A stretch of DNA of 64,000 nt from CAYXGZ01 sp964464755. GTDB taxonomy: Bacteria > Planctomycetota > MHYJ01 > JACPRB01. The stretch lies in the NCBI GenBank assembly GCA_964464755.1, contig CAYXGZ010000004.1, positions 1-64,000 on the forward strand, given 5' to 3'. The notes under the pieces are model-generated. The model was not told where the DNA came from. It did not search any database and was given only the letters and a program-made list of their open reading frames with translations. How positions within the stretch are numbered: position 1 is the stretch's first letter; the number at the start of each line of letters is the position of its first letter. Made by a program: the position numbers and the translations under genes. Shown piece by piece: positions 41,846-48,984 of the stretch.

Positions 41846-42519
41846 TAGGAAACCCAGAAGATCCGGACCCCGAGTTCGTCCCGGCACCACCGGCCCTCGC
41901 GGCGGACGAACCGGGCCAATCGTCCGTATCCGTCCAGGGCGGCGCGGCTGACACTGTACGACACGACGGCCACGTCGTGCTGACGATCGAATCCGACCCG
42001 GCTGATGCGCACCAGCCCTTCGCAGCCCGGATACCGGGCCTCTACGGCCTTCCAACCCTCGATGGATCCTGCGGCGAAAAGCAGTCGCTCCTGTCCAGGC
42101 GTGATCCCGAATGCGCGGATCTCGGGGAATCGATCGAGGTCCAGGGGCCGCGGAGTTTCGTTCTGCGCCACGTAGTCGGAGAAGACTTCCTCGCCCCAGG
42201 AACCCTTGGGGAGGCTCCGGTCGAACGTGATGTCGCGGGCGGTTTCCGTCACGACGACGAGCCGCTCGTGGGATTGGAGCCCGCCCAGGACGAGCGCATG
42301 GATCTCGTCCTCATCAGCGGATCGCGGAGCCTCCACCTCCTTCGCCGGTTCCCAGGGGTCGCGGGGCTGCCCCTCGGGCACCACGAGAATCAGGAGTGGT
42401 AGACCAGCCAGCCACGTGACGGCCATCGCCTGGGTGAAGTCCGTCCAGGAGTTCCGCGAGATCGGTCGGGGCCTCATGCGGAATTGAACGAGGTGGCGGG
42501 CCCGGGAGTTCAGGGGCAT
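41845..42519 (-). CDS. Hypothetical protein bracketed by 31-bp direct repeats
   Basis: Up to 224 residues; starts at ATG 42519, 42477 or 42426 are all possible and ribosome sites are weak. MAVTWLAGLPLLILVVPEG (from 42426) looks like a signal or membrane segment. The rest has a mixed alpha/beta pattern (ERLVVVTETARDITFDRS, LVRISRVGFDRQHDVAVVSYSVSRAALDGYG). Not recognised. Codons are visibly less GC-rich at third positions than both neighbours, and the segment lies between two identical repeats, hinting at insertion. Confidence 0.6.
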   Translation of the reverse strand: MPLNSRARHLVQFRMRPRPISRNSWTDFTQAMAVTWLAGLPLLILVVPEGQPRDPWEPAKEVEAPRSADEDEIHALVLGGLQSHERLVVVTETARDITFDRSLPKGSWGEEVFSDYVAQNETPRPLDLDRFPEIRAFGITPGQERLLFAAGSIEGWKAVEARYPGCEGLVRISRVGFDRQHDVAVVSYSVSRAALDGYGRLARFVRREGRWCRDELGVRIFWVS

Positions 42520-42564
42520 TCGCTCGAGGAGTGAAGTCCCGATCGGGTTCCACCCCGGCGCGGC

Positions 42565-42600
42565 CTCCCCCTTGACGCCCCGGGCGCGGGCGCCCACGAT
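42565..42600 (+). promoter_or_regulatory. 31-bp repeat copy 2 with promoter TTGACG - 17 - CACGAT
   Basis: Repeat copy 2 is 42565-42595. TTGACG at 42572-42577 and CACGAT at 42595-42600 are 17 bp apart; GTG 42608 lies seven bases after the -10, the leaderless spacing seen elsewhere. Confidence 0.6.
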
Positions 42601-42607
42601 CAGGCCC

Positions 42608-43447
42608 GTGGACGCCGGACGCACCGCCCTCGTGACCGCCGCCGCGATGGTCGCCTTCGCGTCCAACTCGCTGCTCTGCCGCGCCGCGCTCGCGGGCCGG
42701 TCCATCGACGCCGTCTCCTTCACCTCGGTCCGCCTCCTCGCGGGCGCCGTCGCGCTGCTCCTCCTCGCCCGCGGCCGCGGCGCCGGAAGCTCCTGGCGCG
42801 GGGCGCTCGCCCTCGCCGCCTACGCCTTCGCCTTCTCGCTCGCCTACCTCCGCCTGCCCGCCGGCACGGGCGCGCTCATCCTCTTCGGGACCGTCCAGGT
42901 CGCCATGCTCGCCGGCGGCCTGCTCCGCGGCGAGCGGCCCTCGCCCGGCGAGTGGGCCGGCCTCGCCCTCGCGCTCGGCGGCCTCGTCGGGCTCACGCGG
43001 CCCTGGGAGTCCTCTCCCGAGCTGCCCGGCGCCGCCCTCATGGTCCTCGCGGGCCTGGCCTGGGCCGACTACTCGCTCCGCGGCCGCGTCGCGTCGCCGC
43101 TCGAGGCCACGGCCGGCAACTTCGCCCGCGCGCTGCCGCTGGTCGCGATCGCCCTCGCCGTCGCCGCCGTCCGGGGCCCGGCCTTCCACGTCTCCCCGCG
43201 CGGGACCCTGCTCGCGGCGGCGTCGGGGGCCCTCGCCTCGGGCCTGGGCTACGCGCTCTGGTACCGGGCGCTGCGGGACTTGAAGGCGACGCAGGCCGCG
43301 GTGGTGCAGATCTCGGTCGTTCCGATCGCGGCGCTGGGGGCGGTCGCCTTCCTCGGGGAGCGGCTCACGGAGCGGCTCGCGACCTGGGGCGTCGTCATCC
43401 TCGGCGGCATCGCGCTGGCGATCGCGACGCGGCGGCGGAAGGGCTAG
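42608..43447 (+). CDS. DMT superfamily (EamA) transporter
   Basis: A 279-residue inner-membrane protein with nine or ten helices in two EamA repeats (FASNSLLCRAALAGRSIDAVSFTSVRLL; ASGLGYALWYRALRDLKATQAAVVQISVVPIAALGAVAFLGE). EamA proteins export or exchange small metabolites such as amino acids; specificity cannot be read from sequence. GTG 42608 is chosen over TTG 42572 from the promoter spacing. Shares CTAG 43444-43447 with the convergent bactofilin. Confidence 0.87.
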   Translation: MDAGRTALVTAAAMVAFASNSLLCRAALAGRSIDAVSFTSVRLLAGAVALLLLARGRGAGSSWRGALALAAYAFAFSLAYLRLPAGTGALILFGTVQVAMLAGGLLRGERPSPGEWAGLALALGGLVGLTRPWESSPELPGAALMVLAGLAWADYSLRGRVASPLEATAGNFARALPLVAIALAVAAVRGPAFHVSPRGTLLAAASGALASGLGYALWYRALRDLKATQAAVVQISVVPIAALGAVAFLGERLTERLATWGVVILGGIALAIATRRRKG

Positions 43448-43869
43448 ACCGCCTCGGCGCGCGGGGCGGGGGCGGGCGGCTTCAGCTCGTCCGCGTGCGG
43501 CCCGAACTCGACGTGCCCGACCAGCTTCGCGCCGTCCTGCATCGACAGCGTCCGGCACGTGACGTCGCCGGTCACCTTTCCGGTCTTGGCGATCTGCACG
43601 CTCTCGCGGGCCTTCACCGGCCCCTGGATCTCGCCCTTGACGACGAGGGAGCGCACGCGCACGTCGGCGATGATGATGCCCTTCTTGCCCACCTCGACGG
43701 CGCCCTCGGTGTACCACTCGCGCCGCGCCTGGTAGTCGTCGACCGACTCGTCGCCGGCGCGGAACGTGCGGCCGCAGCCCGCGCAGGGCAGGGACTTGGC
43801 GTTGACGCTCACGTCCATCGCCTTGTCGCAGCGCGGGCAGAGGACGGTCCGGCGGGCGTTCTGGGCCAT
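43444..43869 (-). CDS. Bactofilin with N-terminal zinc ribbon
   Basis: A 141-residue protein. CPRC and CAGC near residues 11-33 form a zinc ribbon; from about residue 65 the turns VKGEIQGPV, ARESVQIAKTGKVTGDVTCRTLSMQDGAKLVGHVEFG are bactofilin beta-helix rungs. Bactofilins self-assemble into cytoskeletal filaments without nucleotide. The zinc ribbon is an uncommon addition. Second gene of a bactofilin pair; a strong hairpin separates the two. Confidence 0.82.
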   Translation of the reverse strand: MAQNARRTVLCPRCDKAMDVSVNAKSLPCAGCGRTFRAGDESVDDYQARREWYTEGAVEVGKKGIIIADVRVRSLVVKGEIQGPVKARESVQIAKTGKVTGDVTCRTLSMQDGAKLVGHVEFGPHADELKPPAPAPRAEAV

Positions 43870-43878
43870 GGGAGTGCC

Positions 43879-43905
43879 GGGGCCGCCCGGGTCGCGGGCG
43901 GCCCC
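43879..43905 (-). other. Strong hairpin between the two bactofilin genes
   Basis: A perfect 11-bp stem, GGGGCCGCCCG (43879-43889) with 43895-43905, loop GGTCG, no U-run. It may stop partly, or stabilise the upstream message and change the ratio of the two proteins. Confidence 0.55.
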
Positions 43906-43920
43906 CGGTCCTCGGGGTGC

Positions 43921-44337
43921 CTACTTGCGGACGGGCTGGCCGGGGGCGGGGGCCTCGGCCTTGCCGATCAGGACGTCGCGCTCCACGCTGCCGCGGATCG
44001 CCTCGGGGGAGATCACGACGTTGCCCACGAGCGTCGCGCCCTCGGCGACGACGAGGCGGGGGGCGCGGATGTCGCCCTGGACCTGGGCGGTCGACGTGAG
44101 GTCGACCTTCTCGCTGGCGACGATGTTGCCCTTCAGCGAGCCGTCGACGGTGGCGTTGCCGACCTGGGTCTCGCCCGAGAGCTGCGCGCCCTTGCCGACG
44201 GTGAGCCGGCCCTTCGTGGTGAGCTTGCCCTCGAAGCGGCCCTCGATGCGCATCGAGCCGTCGAAGGTCATCTCGCCCTTGAAGGTCGCGTCGGAGCCGA
44301 GGACGGTCTCGGACGACTGCCCGGGAATGCTGGCCAT
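43921..44337 (-). CDS. Bactofilin
   Basis: A 138-residue bactofilin (polymer-forming cytoskeletal family) behind GAGGGAGGGACC. Rungs run from residue 20: TFDGSMRIEGRFEGKLTTKGRLTVGKGAQLSGETQVGNATVDGSLKGNI and on through about 120, with short disordered ends. It should form filaments at the membrane and is the first gene of the pair, driven by the promoter at 44400-44428. Some of its likely partners in related bacteria are peptidoglycan hydrolases, none of which is adjacent here. Confidence 0.9.
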   Translation of the reverse strand: MASIPGQSSETVLGSDATFKGEMTFDGSMRIEGRFEGKLTTKGRLTVGKGAQLSGETQVGNATVDGSLKGNIVASEKVDLTSTAQVQGDIRAPRLVVAEGATLVGNVVISPEAIRGSVERDVLIGKAEAPAPGQPVRK

Positions 44338-44399
44338 GGTCCCTCCCTCTCTCTGGTTGAATCCTCGGATCTCCCCAACGGGCGATCCGTACTTTACGA

Positions 44400-44428
44400 A
44401 ATGTAATCTACGATCCAGCCTGCGTCAA
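44400..44428 (-). promoter_or_regulatory. Sigma70-type promoter, TTGACG - 17 bp - TACATT
   Basis: Minus strand: TTGACG at 44428-44423 and TACATT at 44405-44400, spacer 17 bp. It drives the bactofilin pair with a leader of about 55 bases. Confidence 0.75.
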
Positions 44429-44468
44429 GCGGAAACGCCGCCGCGCCTCCAAGTCGCCGCGCCGGGGC

Positions 44469-44474
44469 TATACT
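44469..44474 (+). promoter_or_regulatory. -10-like TATACT, 6 bases before ATG 44481
   Basis: Predicts a transcript beginning at the start codon of the polytopic kinase. No -35 box is evident. Confidence 0.5.
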
Positions 44475-44480
44475 TCACCC

Positions 44481-46283
44481 ATGCCCGATGCCAACCCTGC
44501 CGCGCCCGATCCGCTGGTCGGCGAGCAGCTGGGCTCCTGCAAGATCAGCGCCATGCTCGGCGTCGGCGGCATGGCCAAGGTCTACATCGCCAAGCACCTC
44601 CTCCTCCGCAAGGACGTCGCCGTCAAGGTCCTCTCCCCGCGCATGTCCGAGGACCCCCAGTACGTCGTCCGGTTCCTCCGCGAGGCCGAGTCCGCCAAGA
44701 AGATCCAGCACCCCAACGTCGTCCGCGTGCTCGAGTTCGGCCAGCACGAGGCCTACCACTACCTCGTCATGGAGTACCTCCCCGGCGACTCCCTCAGCGA
44801 CCTCATCCGCCGCAGCAAGCGCCTCCCCTTCGACCAGGCCACCGCGCTGCTCGGCGAGATCGCCTCGGGCCTCGAGGCCGCCCACGGCCAGGGCGTCATC
44901 CACCGCGACATCAAGCCCTCCAACATCCTCCTGGCCAGGGACGGCACCCCCAAGATCGCCGACTTCGGCCTCGCCCGCGAGGCCGGCGCCGCCCGCGGCA
45001 TCACCGTCGAGGGGATGTTCATGGGCACCCCCGAGTACGTCTCCCCCGAGCAGGCCGAGGGCCTCCTCGTCGACTACACGACGGACATCTACTCGCTCGG
45101 CGTGACCTACTACGAGATGCTCACCGGCCGCCTGCCCTTCAGCGGGCAGACGCACGTCGAGATCGCGATGGCCCGCCTCAAGAAGCCGCCCAAGCCCGTC
45201 CAGGAGGCCTTCCCCGGCGTCGACCCCCGCGCCATCCCCATCGTCGACAAGATGCTCAAGCGCGAGTCCACCGACCGCTACGAGAGCGCGACGGAGCTCC
45301 TCGAGGTGCTGAAGCCGCTCGCGAAGGCGAGGAAGAAGAAGCCCGCCTGGGTCGAGCCGCCCCCCCCGGAGGCCGTCCTGCCCGGCGAGGTGCGCTGGAA
45401 GCTCAGCGGCCGCGCGTCGCTCCTGCACGTCGGGCCGGGCCTGGCGCTGCTCGCGCTCGCGGGCCTGCTGGCCCCCGGCGCGGAGGGCTGGTTCGCCTCG
45501 ATCGCCAGCGTCGCGGGCTCGCAGGTCGGCCTCGGCGCCGCGGGCCTCGGCGTGCTCGGCCTCGCCTGGGGCTGCTTCCGCCTGCGGAGGGAGCTGAAGC
45601 TCGCGAAGCGCGGGACCGTCGCGATGGTCGGGTTCGCGCTCGCGGGCGTGCTGGCCTTCGTCGGCGGCGCGACGCTGGCGCGGAAGGACCTCGTCGCCCA
45701 CCTGCTCCAGCCGGTGAACCTGCTGCTCGCCTCGATCGGCCTGGTCTGGGGCGCCGCGGCCGCGTCGTTCGAGCAGGACGAGGACACGCCGCCGACCTGG
45801 ATCCAGAAGGGCGTGCTGCTGCTCGCGGCCGGGCCGTGGTACGCGGCGAGCGCGGCGGGCAACCTGCTCGGGCCGCTCAAGGGGATCGCGGGCTCGCTCG
45901 AGGCCCTCGTGAGCTTCGGCGTGCCGATCGTCTTCCTCGTGCCGATGGGGATCCTCGTCGCGACCGCGCGGCGCTCCACGCGCACCCAGCGGCGGCTCGG
46001 CGTGTTCTTCCTCGCGCTCGCGGGCCTCGTCGTGCTGGCCTGGGGCGCGGCGGGGAGCCGGGGCGCGCTGAAGTCGCCGGGGGAGTGGCTGCCGGCCCTG
46101 GGCGCATGGGCGGGGACCCTGCCGGGCCAGGTGCCCCGCTCGGGCGCGCTGGCCTTCCTGGCGATCTTCGTCGTGCCGGTCACGCTGCGGCTGGTCGTGC
46201 GCGGCCTGGTCCGCCACTACGTCGAGGCCAACCCCAAGTCCGCCACGCTCGCCCCGAAGACCGCGACGGTCGCGAAGGCGTAG
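44481..46283 (+). CDS. Ser/Thr protein kinase with polytopic membrane C-terminus
   Basis: A 600-residue protein. The kinase domain (about 15-280) is complete: GVGGMAKVY, VAVKVL, HRDIKPSN, ADFGLARE, GTPEYVSPEQ. It is an RD kinase and should be active. A basic linker (KARKKKPAW) precedes about seven membrane helices filling 310-580 (for example VGPGLALLALAGLLAPGA, GLVVLAWGAAG, LAFLAIFVVPVTLRLVV). Most bacterial Hanks kinases have one helix, so this is a membrane-embedded sensor, perhaps of lipids or membrane state (inference). Its neighbours are the bactofilins, on the opposite strand. Confidence 0.9.
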   Translation: MPDANPAAPDPLVGEQLGSCKISAMLGVGGMAKVYIAKHLLLRKDVAVKVLSPRMSEDPQYVVRFLREAESAKKIQHPNVVRVLEFGQHEAYHYLVMEYLPGDSLSDLIRRSKRLPFDQATALLGEIASGLEAAHGQGVIHRDIKPSNILLARDGTPKIADFGLAREAGAARGITVEGMFMGTPEYVSPEQAEGLLVDYTTDIYSLGVTYYEMLTGRLPFSGQTHVEIAMARLKKPPKPVQEAFPGVDPRAIPIVDKMLKRESTDRYESATELLEVLKPLAKARKKKPAWVEPPPPEAVLPGEVRWKLSGRASLLHVGPGLALLALAGLLAPGAEGWFASIASVAGSQVGLGAAGLGVLGLAWGCFRLRRELKLAKRGTVAMVGFALAGVLAFVGGATLARKDLVAHLLQPVNLLLASIGLVWGAAAASFEQDEDTPPTWIQKGVLLLAAGPWYAASAAGNLLGPLKGIAGSLEALVSFGVPIVFLVPMGILVATARRSTRTQRRLGVFFLALAGLVVLAWGAAGSRGALKSPGEWLPALGAWAGTLPGQVPRSGALAFLAIFVVPVTLRLVVRGLVRHYVEANPKSATLAPKTATVAKA

Positions 46284-46373
46284 GGCAATCCCGAGGGCGT
46301 GGACATCTGGTCGAACGGGCCGGACCCGGCGACGCCCGAGGACGACGCGGGAAACTGGCGGACCGAGCAGTCT

Positions 46374-47621
46374 TCAACCCAGGTAACGGTCGAGCCGGAT
46401 CTCGACGGACTTCAGGTCCCCCTTCACCGCGGGGTAGGCCGAGCAGCAGCGCTTCGCGTGGACGAAGAGGTACACGGTCCTCCAGGACGGATCGATCCCG
46501 GTGATCTCGGCGCGGCCATCGGCGCCGGTCTCGAATCCCGGCCCGCCCCCGGCATTGGCCACGTGGACGCTCGCCCCCGCGATGGCCCGCCCCCCTTGAT
46601 CGACCACCCGCGCCTCCAGGCTGGAGGTCCGGCCGGGCCGGGCGAGCCGGATGCGGGTCCCCCGGCTCCCGACCTTCAAGACGACCGCCTGCCCGGCATG
46701 ATCGTCAGACCGGACGTCGACCAAAACCTGCTCCAGCTGGGTCGGAAGCGAGTCCACCCGGACGATCCCCTTGGCATCGGCCTGCACGCCCGAGGCGATC
46801 AGCATGCCGAAAGACTGGGGATCCTGCTGGAAGGGATCCCGCCCGGTGAACCCGGCCCGCGCGCCGGGAACCGGGCGCCCGCGCTCGTCCTCGACCACGA
46901 AGTCCAGCTTCCCGGTCCCCGCGCGGAGGGAAATCTCGCCCAAGTCGACCTCCTGGCCGGCTTCGACGCGCACCTCCACCCGGTGGGCTTCGCACCCCGG
47001 ATCGGCGATGGCCAGGATCTTGTCGCCCGGGGGGACGGGGATCACGCAGAACGGGGCCGGCGCGCCCTCGGTACCGGGTCCGGGCAGGGCCAGTTGGTAC
47101 CGGGGATGGGCATGCCCGTAGCGGACGGCCTCCGGGGTGCGGTCCGTCACGTGGATGAACGCGATCGGGACGATCCCGGAATCCGGATCCTCGGGCGGCC
47201 TCAGGATCCGCCCCCGCAGGCATCCGTAGGTGCCGAGCCGCTTCATCGCCCCTCGGAGTTCCGCCGAGCGGTCGACTTCCATGAGTTCGTCCAGCGAGCA
47301 AAGGCGGATCGTCGCGTCATAGCTCCCGCCGGGCTCGAGGAGCAGTGGGACGGACGCGAAGCGATCTTCGACGGCGCGCCAGTCGAGGGTCGCCTCGACC
47401 GCCCGGGGCGAGTCGAGGAGCACCTCGGCGTCGAGGCCGTCCGGCGTCGGGTGGATCCGCAGTCGCTCCGCCGGGATCGGGGGCACCTCCCGGTCGTGGA
47501 CGAGGCGCCCCAGGTCCCAGCTCTCGATCAACTGGATGTGCTGGCGCAGGTCGCCCCTCGACCGGCCCGATTCCGCATCAACCACGGCGACTCGGACTCG
47601 GGCGCTGGCGGGCTCGGCCAT
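46374..47621 (-). CDS. Carboxypeptidase-regulatory-like domain protein
   Basis: A 415-residue protein, GGAGG four bases before ATG 47621 and 15 bases after the preceding gene. No signal peptide is visible. The C-terminal half has two carboxypeptidase-regulatory-like (CnaB-like) repeats (KLDFVVEDERGRPVPGARAGF, LEARVVDQGGRAIAGASVHVAN...GADGRAEI). The N-terminal half has a jelly-roll-like region and several Cys. Such domains are usually extracellular, so either the start is misplaced or export is unconventional. Function unknown; probably an operon with the next gene. Confidence 0.65.
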   Translation of the reverse strand: MAEPASARVRVAVVDAESGRSRGDLRQHIQLIESWDLGRLVHDREVPPIPAERLRIHPTPDGLDAEVLLDSPRAVEATLDWRAVEDRFASVPLLLEPGGSYDATIRLCSLDELMEVDRSAELRGAMKRLGTYGCLRGRILRPPEDPDSGIVPIAFIHVTDRTPEAVRYGHAHPRYQLALPGPGTEGAPAPFCVIPVPPGDKILAIADPGCEAHRVEVRVEAGQEVDLGEISLRAGTGKLDFVVEDERGRPVPGARAGFTGRDPFQQDPQSFGMLIASGVQADAKGIVRVDSLPTQLEQVLVDVRSDDHAGQAVVLKVGSRGTRIRLARPGRTSSLEARVVDQGGRAIAGASVHVANAGGGPGFETGADGRAEITGIDPSWRTVYLFVHAKRCCSAYPAVKGDLKSVEIRLDRYLG

Positions 47622-47636
47622 GAAGCCTCCGGTCCC

Positions 47637-48827
47637 CTACCTCCGCATCGCGAACACGCCGGCCGCCGGCGCGTCCTTGTCCTTGGTCTTGAAGCCGACC
47701 AGGCTCCGCTTCTCGCGCTCGTCCGCGGCGAGATCCGGCTGCTCCATGCAGCCCGCGTTGAAGAAGTCCGGCACCTGGACGTCCTTCACGCCCTTGCCCG
47801 CCGGCCCGGGCTTGAACCCCCGCAGCCACTCGAAGTCACCGTGGAAGTACACGCTCCGGCCCGCCGTGGCCGAGGACCAGCGGACCATCGCGTCCTCCGA
47901 AAACGTCGAGATCAGCCACAGCGTCCGTCCCCGCACAAACTCCGACCTCCGCTCCTGGACGTAGGACTCCCGCCAGTTCACGTGCACCCGCAGCGGCCGG
48001 TCCCCGGTCGAGGACCCGAAGGACAGGAACTCCGCGACGCCCCGCGCCCTCGAGGCGGCCTCGGGCGTCACCGGCTGCTCCGGCTTCAGCCCCATCGCCT
48101 CCCGGAGCTTCGCCGCGCTCCGCAACGCGATCGCCGCCGTGAAGGCGCGCGGCTCCTCCACCGGGGGCGGGTCGACCTGCTCCTTCACGAGGTCCTCGAG
48201 CTTCCGTTCCGAATCGACCTCGATCACCACCGCGGCGAGTTCCGCCGAGGTCCCCGGGGCGCAGGCCCCGAAGGCCACGGCCCCGCCCAGCGGGATGCGG
48301 ACCCGCGACTCGAAATCGAAGGTGCACAGGCGGGTGAGCTCCACTTTCACGCCGAACTCGGTCACGAAGTCCCCGGGGAAGGGGAGCTCGAGCTTGATCT
48401 CGACGTCCACCGCCAGCGTCCCGTCCGCGTAGACGGCGACCGGCTTCAGCTTGGCCGCCAGGCCCCAGCGAAGCTCCTCGATCTCGGGCGCCCCCTTCAC
48501 GACCTCCTCCTCGAAGGAGAGCGCCACATGGGACACGTAGTCCTTCTTCCGGAGGTCGGAGAGCGTCAGCACCTTGTGCAGGTCGCCGCGGCCCTCGGCC
48601 GCGACGCGGCGCGACGTGGCCGGCAGCGCCGCCTCGAGGACGCGCCGGCTTCCCCGGTCGAACCGGCTGGGCAGCACGGCGGAGTCCGGGGTCGACAGGG
48701 CGGCCGAGAGTCCCTTCGGCCCGACGAGATGGGCCCGCGCCTTGAAGACGTAGTCGCCGGCCGGCTTCGCGTCCTGCGCGAACAGCCCGGGAGCGGCGAC
48801 GAGGAGGAGGACCAGGGTTCGGATCAT
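47637..48827 (-). CDS. Exported protein of unknown function
   Basis: A 396-residue protein from ATG 48827. Signal MIRTLVLLLVAAPGLFAQ ends with QDAKPAG. The mature part is beta-rich with conserved-looking blocks (VEIKLELPFPGDFVTEFGVKVELTRLCTFDFESRVRIPLGG; WLRGFKPGPAGKGVKDVQVPDFFNAGCME). Two or three Cys could form disulfides. Not recognised. The ATG lies inside a 16-bp palindrome with the -10 box. First gene of a two-gene transcript. Confidence 0.7.
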   Translation of the reverse strand: MIRTLVLLLVAAPGLFAQDAKPAGDYVFKARAHLVGPKGLSAALSTPDSAVLPSRFDRGSRRVLEAALPATSRRVAAEGRGDLHKVLTLSDLRKKDYVSHVALSFEEEVVKGAPEIEELRWGLAAKLKPVAVYADGTLAVDVEIKLELPFPGDFVTEFGVKVELTRLCTFDFESRVRIPLGGAVAFGACAPGTSAELAAVVIEVDSERKLEDLVKEQVDPPPVEEPRAFTAAIALRSAAKLREAMGLKPEQPVTPEAASRARGVAEFLSFGSSTGDRPLRVHVNWRESYVQERRSEFVRGRTLWLISTFSEDAMVRWSSATAGRSVYFHGDFEWLRGFKPGPAGKGVKDVQVPDFFNAGCMEQPDLAADEREKRSLVGFKTKDKDAPAAGVFAMRR

Positions 48828-48839
48828 CCTAGGATGATA
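48823..48839 (-). promoter_or_regulatory. Palindrome over -10 box and start codon
   Basis: 48823-48838 is a perfect 16-bp palindrome (ATCATCCT-AGGATGAT). On the minus strand TATCAT (48839-48834) is the -10 and ATG 48827 follows after six bases, so both lie in the repeat. Confidence 0.5.
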
Positions 48840-48984
48840 AGAACTCGTGGGTGGACCGGGGGCGGTTTCCCTGCATTTCGCCTTCCGCGGTCGCAGTGGA
48901 TCCCAGGATGCACCGACCGCCCGAAACTCCCTTCCCACCGGCGTTTCAGGTAGGCTCTTGCCAGGTTAACGGAAGGCCTCCCCC

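Noticed and set aside
41821..41850. Repeat copy 1 as an active promoter
   Set aside because: The -10 position reads CTAGGA and no plus-strand gene follows for 750 bases.
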